A DNA stretch of 64,000 nucleotides from Cyanodermella asteris (Eukaryota > Ascomycota > Lecanoromycetes > Ostropales > Stictidaceae): NCBI GenBank assembly GCA_900618795.1, contig UYJD01000014.1:418559-482558 (forward strand), written 5' to 3'. Positions 32,901-44,900 of the stretch are shown here, piece after piece. A model generated the notes under the pieces. That model was not told the origin of the DNA, did no database searches, and worked only from the letters and a program-made list of their open reading frames with translations. Numbering within the stretch: position 1 is the stretch's first letter; each line of letters starts with the position of its first letter. The translations under genes and the position numbers were made by a program.

Positions 32901-35900
32901 AGGACCAGTGAGACCCATGGCCCCAGGAGAATCGTCCGAGTTCTCATCTTCTCTTAAGGAAGAGTCTTCCGTCTGTCCACTTTCTTCGGCAAGTGAACTT
33001 GACGGTTGAGCTGATCCATTGGCAGGGTCTTCGAACACGACAGAAGCGCGCTTGGCTTTCTTGCCTTTCTTCTTGGACTTCTTGGACTCTGTGAGACCCA
33101 ACTCGTCCTCGACTTCGGGAGCTTGGGACGCCTCAGCGGACATGGCAGCAGCAGCAGTTTTATCATCTTCATTGACTGAGATATCCTTGGTCTGCTCTGA
33201 TGAATGCGTGACGGTGATCTCCGGCGCCTCTGGTGCCTCGCTTTCGGTGGCGATATCACGCTTGCTCTTTTTCCCCTTCTTCTTGCTCTTCTTAGACTCT
33301 GCGGATGCCCACTCGTCGTCGGGATCGGCGGGACTTTCCTTATCGACGGATGTATGATCTTTGGCCAACTCATCTGGCTGAGCTGAATTGTCGTCGAACG
33401 GCAGGCTTGCTGGAGTGTCTGTATTGCCTTCTGGCTTTGAGACATGTGCGATCGACTCTCCGACCTCAATTGGGGTAGGCTCTGCCAAATCGATCGGTTC
33501 ATCCTCGGCGATGGAACCACGTTTTCCTTTCTTCTTGTTCTTCTTTGACTTCTTGAACTCGGCAGGTGAAGACCAAAGATCATCCACATCGCCAATCGGC
33601 TTAGAGGTATCATTGCTAGCAAGCGCTGGCAGGTTGGCCTCACTTGTAGTAGTTGGCTCAGCCTCAGTGGCGTGATTGTCCACATCCATTGCAACCCGCT
33701 GAAATTCGACATTGGCATCGGGAAACTCATCTTCGACCACGGAAGTGCGCTTGCCTTTCTTACCTTTCTTAGTTTTCTTGGATCCAGAAGCAGGCACGTT
33801 CCATTCATCTTCAACATCGACAGCTGGCACAGCGGTATCATTGCCATCCAAAGCTTTCAGGTCTTCTTGTCCAATGGTGGCCGATTCGGTCTCCGCAGCA
33901 GCGATATCGAGATCCATGGCATCGCGATTGAATTCAACGTTTGCGTCGGGGAATTCTTCTTCGACTACAGAGGCGCGCTTACTTTTCTTGCCCTTCTTCT
34001 TAGACTTCTTGGAACCAGAAGGCCCTGACCATTCGTCGTCGAGATCCGGTTGCTTGGCGTCGTCCTCCACAGGTGTGACACCTAAGACCTCATCTTGGAC
34101 AGATATGGTCTCACTAGAGACTTCTTTTGTGACACTGTCATCAAGACCCTTGACATCGGAATCTGTGTGGAGACCAAGGACTTGTGGCTGTTCCAGGTTT
34201 TCTGCAGTAGCTTCGGTTTGCTTACCGACAGATTCGTCATCAGGAACAGACTGTGCTTGTCCACTTGTGTCGAGTTTCTCATCGGTGTCAACGGTCTCGC
34301 TTGGCTGTGGGGTAGGCTCGTCTTCGATCGCAGATGCTCGCTTCCCTTTCTTGCCCTTTTTAGCCTTCTTGGATTTCTTGGAGCCGGATTGTTCTGCCCA
34401 TTCGTCTTGAGCACTCGCAGGCCCGGGTATATCTTCCGAGGGCTTCATGGTTTCTTGCTCGGGCGCGAGGACGTCTGACGACACTGCCTTTTGCAAAGCA
34501 CCATCATCTATAGGAACTTCTTCCGATGCTTGTCCTGATTCAGGTACCACCGGAACGGTCTCGAACGAACTCTCCGACCTCTTGCTTTTCTTTCCCTTCT
34601 TCCCCTTATTAGGCGTGAAGCCCCAGTCCTCCTCGGCTCCTTCTTGAGCATCCTTGAACTGGCCTTCATCGTCTTGGTAGGGATCTTTGCTGTCACCTGC
34701 ATTGTTCTCAGAAAGAACTAAGCCAGTGGATGCGCCAGTGGCAGTCGCAGCAATGTCGTCTTCAAGGCTCTTGTCGGCAGGTTGTTCGAGAGGGGCTTCA
34801 GGCTCAGGTTCCAAATAGGATGTCTTGATCTGGCTCTTTTTGCCCTTTTTGCCCTTCTTAGTCTTGACGGGAGAACCCCACTCGTCGTCCTCTGGCTTTT
34901 CGGTAGTGTGCTCGGAAGCTTCTGCAGCGCCTTCACTACTCGCCGGCTGCTCAGAAGGGGTCTCGATTGATTGGTCATTACCAGCAGCATTGATGTCGCG
35001 CACAAGCTCTTCCGTTGTCTTTTCGCGTAACTCAGAAGGGACGTCCACTGGTGTAGCTAGGTCATCAACGACCAAGTCTTGATGAAGCGGGTCGGATTCT
35101 GGTGCTTCGATCGGCTCAGAAACGACCTCACGCGGAGTCACACCTTCAGAAATAGCTTCGCTTGGTCCAGCTAGCGCTGACTTGGGCTCCGCTCCTGTAA
35201 TCTCCTCGCTAACTTCATCAGATGGCTGATTTGTCTCTGTGGCTGCTCGTGCTTCAGTCTCGGTCCTGAGTGTCGCTAGTGGTTCTTCCAGAGCCCTTTT
35301 CTCACCGAATTGTGGCTCATCTGCGGGCAAAGAAGATGAATCGTCAACCTGGGACTGACGTTTCTTCTTTTTCTTGTCTTTCTTTCCCTTCTTGGCATTG
35401 GACGGCTCGACAGACCATTCGGATTCGGCGTCTGGCTCTATAGCAACGAGTCCTTCGCCGGCCTCTTCTGTAGCAGACAGTAATTCGGGTTCGAGCAGCT
35501 GGGGCACTTCACTTCCAACGTTCGTCCCGGTATCCCTAGTGGAAGGTTCCTGCTCTGCGTCTGTTTTGCTGTCGTTGGCAACAAGCTCTTCGACCGATGC
35601 GTTAGCCGGAACGATGGGATCCTCCTCCAACAGTGATTCACGCTGTTTCTTTTTCTTGTCCTTCTTGGCCTTCTTCTTGTCCTTCTTAGAACTAGCGGTG
35701 GCAAAGTCGTCGGTCTCACTTGTGGCTTCTACCGCAGTGGCAACTGCAGCCGCTCCAAGAGCTAGCTCTCCAGCCTCGACGCCTTTCTTGCTCAGCTCGT
35801 CATTGGATACGGGTGCATCGCTGCTAGTGAGATCTTGGACATCACGTGTGACAGATTCCTGCTCTTGGACTTGCTTGTCGGACGAGGATTCTGGGACTGA

Positions 35901-38900
35901 AGCAAGACCTTGGTCTTCAATGGGGTCTTCAACAGCTATCGCAGACTTCCGTTTGCCCTTCTTGTCCTTCTTCTTTTTCGAAGATGTAGTCGACCAGAAG
36001 TCCTCTGTCGCCTCCTCCGTCTCTGGTTTGGGTTTGTCGCCAACAAACGCTGCACTTGAGTCTTCGAGTGCCTTTTCAGCGCTGAAGGTGGCACCAGTCA
36101 AAGGTGACTGAACGGCTGCGGAATCGTCTTGCCTTGATTGAGCCATCAGCTCTGTCTGATTACTTTCCTCAGCTGGCTCGTCAATTTCGGCTCCAACTTT
36201 GTCCTTGTGCTGTGGAGGCTCGTCGGATACAACCATGGGCAAGGACGCACGCTTGTTCTTTTTCGCCTTCTTACCCTTCTTAGAGGTGGAGCTGGCCCAG
36301 ATATCGTCCCCAAGCGGCTTGGCCTCTGCCATTGTTTCGTTCACGCCACTAGAGAGAGGCTCAGCTGCAGGTCCATCTTTACTGTGTTCGGTCTCGGGCT
36401 CGGGCTGCGTCTCCTGAGTGTCGTGGAACTCATCAGCGAAAGCATCATCTTCATCATCCTGCAGAGGAATGGCGCTCGGCACGCTCTCATCAACTTGAGC
36501 TGTTGATTCTGTCTCTTCGGGCTGGGTGACTGGCTCAGCAAGATCCAAGTCGGCGTCGGTCGGCAATGGGACAGTGCTTGCGTCGACCTCGAGATCGTTT
36601 GCTTTGTCCGAGGATGGCTCAGGAGCATCGATTGAGTGGGAAGAACCAGCGACGTCAAGTTCGCGACTTTCATCAACACCCTCGAAATCCTTGCCCTTCT
36701 TTCCCTTCTTACCCTTCTTGCCCTTTTTCCCAGTCTTTGGTGCTATTTCAGCCCACTCATCATCCGCAGCAATTGGCTGCGAGCGTTCAGAAGTTTCGGG
36801 CTTGTCTTCGTCAGGCTGTAGCTCAGGGTTGGGATCGGAGGGGGAAGGCTTCTCGTCAGTGATCGAGATGGGCTCTGAAGGATCTTGTGACTGCTCGGGC
36901 TCCAATCCCTTTCCAACTCCGACCGCTGCAATCGGAAGAGCATCCTCGGTAGTTTCGGACAGCTCTTTCACAACACCTTCATCGGGTTCAGTGGTAGCCT
37001 TTGCAGCGATCAAGGTTTCCTCGGGAGCCTCAGAACTGCTGGGTGCTGTGCCCTTTTTTCCTTTCTTTGCCTTCTTGCCCTTCTTGGTGATGAAGCCAGA
37101 ATCTAAGTCATCATCGACAGTGCTGAGAGCTGGGCCTGATTGGTCTTCAAACGTCTCGACGGGCTTCGCAGACTCAGCTTGCTGTATGGACTCCTCTTGA
37201 GGAATATTCGAATCTTTGACCGCTATCTCAGCTTGATCTAGAGCCATGGGCTCTTCGGACTCGAGCTCGGCTGACTTCTGACTTTTCTTGCCCTTCTTGC
37301 CTTTCTTTGCTTTCTTGGTGCTGAATCCAGCCCATTCGTCTTCCGGCTGAGCTTCGGGAGCTGGTTCTTGGCTTGCGACAGGCTCGCTAGACTGATCTTT
37401 CTCCGGAACCTCAACGGCTGGCCGCTCTTCCGGTATTTTTGGCGCAGCTTTGCTGACACGGACTCGGTCTAGACGCTCCTCAACAACAGGTGACAGTTGC
37501 CTGTCCTGCGCATCAGAGCCTTGTGATGCCAAGTAGGCGGCACCACCAGCCAATGCAGCAGCACCTATGCCGAGACCGATTTCAGTGCTATGAGAGTCCT
37601 TGCCCTCATTGTCATGCCGCGATGATTCGGAGAACTCTTCGTTGTTCGCTTCCCTAGATTTGAATGGTGGGATGAAGAATGGGTCGGCCTTGCTATCCTT
37701 GTGATACTGGGCGACTGTCGAGCTTGGACTTTCCGGACGAGTAAGAGAATCAGGAATTTCGGCAAAACGGATGCTCTCGTTATTGCTCAGATTACGATGA
37801 TGGCTTTGGCTCCATCGGCCACCTTCAGACCCCTTCAGTCCACTGTCCTTTCGCTGACGTTGCTGCCATTCAAGCTCACCGGCCATATGCTCCTGCATAG
37901 CAGCATCGAGCAGATCTTGTTCGCGCTTGGCCCGGTCAGCTTTGACGGAAGCAATCGTCGGCGTCAACTGATCCGAGTCCAAAGTATCGTTTGATTGGTA
38001 GTTGCGGGCACTTTCGAGATCTATTGGGCCGCCAAGAAATTTCTTGGATGGTGACTCGAGAGGCGGGTTCTGCGCTGAGTCTTCTTCGTGAACAGAAGAG
38101 GCTCGCGATGTGCTTTTGCTAGAAGGAAGGGTCGGCAGCTCTTCTTCAGGATCATATGTCGTCTCAGGTTTGTGGTGGCGTTCCACAAGGTAGAGGGGAC
38201 GGAAGTCGGCTTTGCCTTTGAACTCCGTCGAGCCAGGCCTCCTGTCTTTGTCTTTCTTACCCGGAGTGCCAGGGGCACTGGGCGCCTTTGCAGGCGTCGA
38301 GGTGACTGATCCGGCTCTGGAATTAGGCGGACGACGGAACACCAGTGGAATGGCAGTTGGAGATGAGGCACCATTCTTGCTGCTGTCCGATACGACCGAC
38401 AACGTCGACCGGTGATTGGGTGTCTTGACTGGGGACGCCGGGGCTGCTACTGGTGGACCATACTCGTCTTGGGCACCACTGACATCTCTTGGCACTCCTT
38501 CCGCAGGCTGGTCATTGCTGGCAGATTTCTTGTTGGTTGCATTCAGAGCTGCTGCAGTGAGAGCCGTGCCAGCTGCGACTGCAGCGCCAGCGAGAGCAGC
38601 GTCTGTATGATGATCATGCCCGGTAGTATCAGGTGGTTTGGTCTTTACCGGGCGCTCCCCTAAAAAAGACTGCGAATCCTGAGTCCCGTCACGTGGTCTG
38701 GATGTATCTGGATCATCGTCTGGAACGAGTTGTATCGTCGATTGAGAGTCGAAGCCGGAACTACGCTGAAGAAAATATTAGCATCGTGTACATGTGAAAC
38801 AAATGCATTGTAAAAGGCTAAACACAGGATTGCGGGAATTTATACCTGTGAAGGCTCCCGTCGATGTCTATCTCTGCTTTCTCCCTCGTGGCGACTGCTG

Positions 38901-41900
38901 CTACGGTGTTTGTGACGCCTTTCGCCTCTGGACTCTGATTTTCCGTCCTCGTCGCTGTTTCGCGCACGGCTGATAACGCTTCGAGAGTCGTCGTCGCTGC
39001 CGTATACGGACTGACCGTCTCGAGACCGGCGGTGTTTCTTCTTGCGCTCTTTACCCTCGGCCTCGGCCGCCTCCTTCTCTTCCTTGCGCCTCTTCTCAGA
39101 GGAGTCGTCAGTCGACTTGCGGGTGAGGAAGCCGAAGATTCCACCTTTCTTCTTTTCCTCCTTGGGAGACTCTCTTCCTTTATCACGGCCGCCAGGTGTG
39201 GAAACCACTGATTTGGTGTCATCGTCGTCACGATGCCTCGAGTGCCTCTTCTTTTTCTTGCGGCGCTCACGGTCCTCACCAGTCCCGATAGCAGTCTGCG
39301 CGACGGAATAGCCTCCATCAGATCCATATTCATCGTTGGCAATTGGAAGTTCTTGAGACTGAGCCATTCGCTCAAAAGTCGGCGTACTGGCTCCAGACTC
39401 GCTGGGTAGAGGAACACCAGCCGCGGAAGGAGTACTGGCACCATCGCGTGACTTGGAACGATGTCTTTTCGGCGTAGCAACGTCCTCGGCGGCTTCCGCT
39501 TCGGCATCGAAAAACTCGTCTCGGCTTTGAGAGGGTGACGGAGTTTCGCGAGTCTTCTCGCTCTTGATATCGTTTGCGCGTCCAGCACGTGCTGCTTCCA
39601 CAATGTCGCTGAAACCCCGGGCTGGCTTGGCTGGCTGGTCATCGGTGAATTCGTTGATGAAATCCATCTCATCGTCATTATGGCCGATGGCTTTTTCCCA
39701 GAGCTCCTTGGTCGACTTTCTCTCCTTCTTCTTTGTTGACTTGGGGTCGTCTCGAGAAGCTTCGGGTTCTCTGGCAGCAGCATCGATTATATCTAGCTCG
39801 GCCTGGTCGTCGTCGACCACCCGAATTGTATCCTCGGGCTTGAAGCTCTCTTCAGCAAGGCTGGCACGCTTCTCCTTTTCGCGCTTCTTCCGTTCTTTCT
39901 TACTCAGATGGCTCCAATCTTCTTCGTCTTTTCCTTTGTCTTGTGAATCTGGCCCGTAAGTGGTGGGCGAGTCGACGAAGGTGTCCGTCGCAACAGCTGC
40001 AGCACCGGCAGCTAACGCAACTTCAGCTGCCTTTTGCTTGTCGCGCTTCTTGCGCTCTCTTTTGCTCAAACCAGTGTCCCATTCATCCTCCGCAAGTTCC
40101 TTGTCGGGCTGCGTCTCAGTAATTGCTTCCTGTTCCAGTGGGGCTTCGTTCAAGCTTTGACGCTTCTCTTTTTCGCGCTTCTTCTTGTCCTTCTTGCTCA
40201 GTGTCGTGTCTTCCCAACCATCAACCACAGTCTCAGCGGAAGGAACGGCAGCCGGCACTTCAGGTTCCGCGTCGGCAGTCATGCTTTGACGCTTTTCCTT
40301 CTCACGCTTCTTGTGATCCTTCTTGCTGAGATTGGCATCTTCCCAGTCATCTACGACTGGTTCAGATGCGGGCGCTCGGGCCAGAGTGGACGCGGTTTTA
40401 GGCTCAGCCTCTGCGGTGATACTTTGTCGCTTCTCTTTCTCGCGCTTCTTGCGTTCTTTCTTACTGAGGCCTGCCCACTCATCTTCATCGTCGACCGGAG
40501 CGGATTCAACGGCTTTGCTGGTTTCGTAATCATTGGCAGACTCTGTGGGCTCAGCGTCGAAGGTCATACTTTGGCGCTTCTCCTTCTCGCGTTTCTTGCG
40601 CTCTTTCTTGCTGAGACCGCTCCAATCTTCCTCTTCCTGTGTGACATCTCTCTCGGGATGCTGCCGAGCTGATGCAGGCTCAGAGGAAGATGTTGGCATT
40701 TCGCGTGACTTCTCAGATGCAGCGATCGCCTCAATCGCAGCTGACGATCCGGGAGCGGATGGGCTGTTGACATCTTGCTCGGTTGGCAGCACAGAGTCAT
40801 CAACTGCCGCTGCTTCCATACTCTTCCGCTTCTCCTTTTCTCTCTTCTTACGCTCCTTCTTAGAGAGTTTAGAGTCGTCAAAGTCATTGAAGGAGACAGC
40901 TTCGGTCGGCTCGCGAGAGTCGGATGATTTCCCACCGACAGCTGAAAATGATTTACTGCTGGAAGAAGACTTCTGCTTTTCCTCGTCCAGCGTGTTCTGT
41001 CGCGACAGTGTCTTCTTGAGTTCGTCTGCCGGGGTTTGGGGAAGTGACTCTGACTCCACAAAACCTGCTTGAGGCGGCGCGCCTTCAGTTCCAGGGGAGT
41101 CGGGTCTGCCGAAGATCTCCTCCACAGTAGCTGGACGGCGGCGCTCGTAGCTCCCATCACGACTTCTACTCTTGCCTTGAGAATTGCTTCTACCGTTGTA
41201 TTCGTCTCCTGAACCTGGCGGCGATTGACGTTTGCGGAAGCCTTCGTCTTGTATGACAATCTCAGGGTCGAAACCAGTCTGCTTGAGACCTTCAGCAACG
41301 TGTGCAGCGAAATCTTCATCATCACCCCAATCTCCAGCGATGTGATGGGTGCGCTGCCACTCTCGCTCTTCGGCCTCGATGTCGTCTCGGGAGAGCTCTT
41401 CATCCACCGGGGTTTCGGGGTCGCTAGACTTGGGAGATGGATACGCTGCCGAGCTTTGTTCTTCCTTCGACGAGCTCTTACGGCTTTTGTCCTTAGATTT
41501 GCGACCGGCGTAGGCAACGGCGCTCGCCGCAGCTGTAGCAGCAGCCCCTGCAACTGCAGCGTCTCGGATATACTCATTGTGCTCCTCCTCTGGAGTGCGA
41601 GCCACGTAGCGGTGCGTCTGATTGGAGCCGAACTGGACCTTGTTTTTGGGAGGAGACTGCTCACGCTGTTCCTCTGTAGATTGCCCGGCTCCGGGTACCT
41701 CGTCTTGCGGATCGACTGGTTCGATGCGAGGCGAAGCCATCGGTGTCGGTCTTTGAAGCTTGAGGTCTGGGACAGCCCAAGGAAGGTCCAGTTTGCTGGT
41801 ATCGGGCTTGAAGAAGAAGTCAGGTGCATAGCTGTATGGACTAGTGGATCGTTTGATGCTCTCTGATCCAGAAGAGGGCTCAATGGTCACCACGTCAGGG

Positions 41901-44900
41901 ACATCGGCGCGATAGACTGTCACATTGTTGTCAGTGTTGTCAGCTGGCTGGGAAGTGAGGTCAGGGGTAAAGAATTCAGCGTAGCTCGAATGCTCAGCAG
42001 GACTGCGTGAGCGCGTACGAACTCTGCGCGCCACGTCCTTTGTAATTCTTGACAAGCCAGCGGATGCAAGCTCCTCCCTTGTAATGTCAATGTCGCTGTT
42101 CGTTTGGACATCTGGCCTAGTCTCATAGCGACGGTCATCAGGATACTGTTGGATGGCTTCATCTTGGCGATCGCGCCGGCTCCTGCCCTTCTCCGACGGC
42201 TCAACGTAGCGAGATTCTCGTTTGAAGTCTTTCTCGTCAAACCGCTGCTCGCGATCCGACTCTCGTTTGCTGTCGCTGCGCTTCCTTGTCTTTCGCTCTT
42301 TACGGTCATCTCGGCCCTCTGTGCTCTGGTCCTTGTTTTTGTCGCTGAGGGCTTTGCCGATCAACGCACCGGCAACAGCAACGCCACCGGCCGCAAGAGC
42401 TGGATTGAAGGAGGATTTTGAAGAAGACTGCTGGCTTGAATTTGCGTCCTCAATGGGTCGACGCTGGTCGCGCTCGCTCTCACTGCCGTCACGCAGTTCA
42501 GCTAGTCGCCTGTTAGTCTCTTCGATCTCTTTCTCGAGCTCAGCGATGCGGGATGACGACAGCTCTTCCTTCTTAAGAGCCTTCTCCTCTCGTCGCTGCT
42601 CCCGCAGGGCTTTCTCTTCCTTGGAAACCCTCTTACTTTTGGTCCTTGCTTTCTCATCGACGTATTCAACACCAGGCAGGATCTGGGAATTCCTCATCTC
42701 CTCTTCTTCCTCGCGGTCGTGGCGTTCTTGCTGCTCTTTGTCGAAATCAAACTTCACGAGTCGCATACCGTCGGGGCCTCGTGAGTTGCGCTTGGCTGCC
42801 TTCTCCAAGTCTCCGATTCGAGGCGGTGGGGAAGATGTGGTTCGGCGCCTTGTGCTATTCCTCCTCCAGCCCTCCTCTTCGGCAACTGCGTCTCGATGGT
42901 CTCCTGGGAATCCTCCCGGCATATCCTGGGCTTCATACACACCCTTCTTGACAGGAGAAATCGGCTGTGGTTGCTGAATTGGTACGGGTCCCGGCCTTGC
43001 AGAGACATGGCGAGGCCCATCGGATGGTGTGCCATTCTCACTAACTGGACGAGGCTCGATCATCCGCATTGGCATCTCAGTGGTGCTGCTGGTCGCCTTT
43101 GAATCATTCCGTTGCTGGTAAGCATAACCGGCGGCGCCAGCTGCTGCTACTCCTACTGCAGCTGCCGCGCCAAATGGAAGATCTGGAAATTTGGCTCCGG
43201 TGGGAGTGTGACTATGCTCACGAGGCCGCAACTTGGGTGAGGGTGAACGCCGGCCTCCCCATCGCCACGACCATTTGTCAGACACAGATGCATCGGAAAT
43301 TGAATCGTAGCTCTTCTTGCGGCGCATGCGCTCATCGAAGTCGAAAGCCAGAGCCGAGTCAATGCTGTCGGAGTCGGAGTCGGAGTCGGAGTCGGAGAAA
43401 TCCTCCCACGCCTCATCCTCGGGATCCGAAGCATGGCGTCTCTTGTTGTCAGGGTGTTCATAGATGTGATGCTTTCCCTGCAAGCCATCACGTCGCATCC
43501 GGTCGCTGGAGTATCCAGACTTGGATGCTTTAGCCGCCTCCAATGCCGCCATGCCCGCTCCCAATGCAAGCACTGCCTTCCGAGCATCACTGTCACTCTT
43601 GATTCTAGGTGATTCTGAGCGATCTTTCCGGCGCTTCTCCGCAGAAGACAGCTTTTTCTTGCTCCGACGATCGCGGCGGTCGTCATCAAAGATCAGCGCT
43701 GAGTCTGTGGACGATTGTGAGGCATTGCCGAGACCAAAGAAGCTGCTCTCCTTCTCCTTTCGTTTCTTGGTCGAAGACTTGGTCTTCTTGCTCTTGCTGG
43801 ATCCGCCGCCGAAGATCCCACCGAAAATACCGGGCCGTGAGTTTGACGACCTGCGTCGAGCCTTGATTCGGCCAGATGCGCTGGAGGAAGAGCTGTCTCG
43901 GCGTTTCTCGATTCGTGTAATGCCAGAAACCCGCTGAGAGGGTGATTGTGAGCGTCGGCGCGACGCTACTGTGGCCGCAATACCAGCACCGACTGCAGCG
44001 CCAATAGCAGCATCTTTCAGCCCGTGGCGTTTTCCATCGTCACGTTCCCTTGACGAACGTCGTCGCTTCTCAGTAGCGGAGTCCGACTTCTTGATGGAGG
44101 ATCGACGGACAGGTTTGCCATCTCGATCGAAGCCGTAGATCTCGCCTTTGCTTTCCTTTCTCTCACTTTTGCGCTCTGATGTTCTGGATGTCGTAGTGAC
44201 GCCGTAGCTCACAGAGCGGCCTTTGCGATCTCTATCTGATGAAGAGCTTCGTCGACGGCGCTCTTTGTATTCATCGTGTACTCGACCACTTTTGACGCTA
44301 TATGTGTCCTGGAAGTCGTTTTTGTTGCGGTCCATAAGCTTAGATCCGACGATGCCCGCAGCTGCTGCGGCGGCGGCGCCCTTCATGAAACCGCCAGAAG
44401 TTTTGCGGTCACTTTCGTAGTCGCTTTCCCGCCGTTTCCTTGACGAAGTGGAGTAACGTGCACCCTTGTCGACGCGATCGAGCGAGTTTCGGCTGCTGTT
44501 GAACTTTTCGTAGCTCCTCTTACCATGCAGAGATTCGCCACTCCTGTTCAGTTTCTCCCAAGACCTGCGGCTCCTGCCGTAATAGTGTTTTCGAGGGGCG
44601 TCGCGAGCCGAGGTTCGAGGGTCGAAGCAGTACTGACAGACACCGATATATTCGGTGTATTCCTCGAACTTGGCCACTCCTTCAGGGTCGCGGAAGAAAT
44701 CCACGAGACGTGCAATGGGACCTCTGTGTTTATGCTGCTGCGATGTTCCCATGGCCCCGCCGTGGCCATTGCCGTAACCACCGCCACTGCCAATGGCGTA
44801 TCCATTGCCGTGACCTCCACCTCCTCCTCCGCCGTACCCTCCACCAGATGCATAGCCACCATGATTGTGGTCGCTAGCGTAATGGAAGCCAGGCGGCGGC

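Noticed and set aside
29559-38663. Many medium forward-strand open frames opposite the giant gene
   Set aside because: They are antisense shadows produced by the Lys/Ser/Glu-rich codon composition; sequences such as LLFFPFFPLL are simply the reverse reading of AAG-rich repeats.
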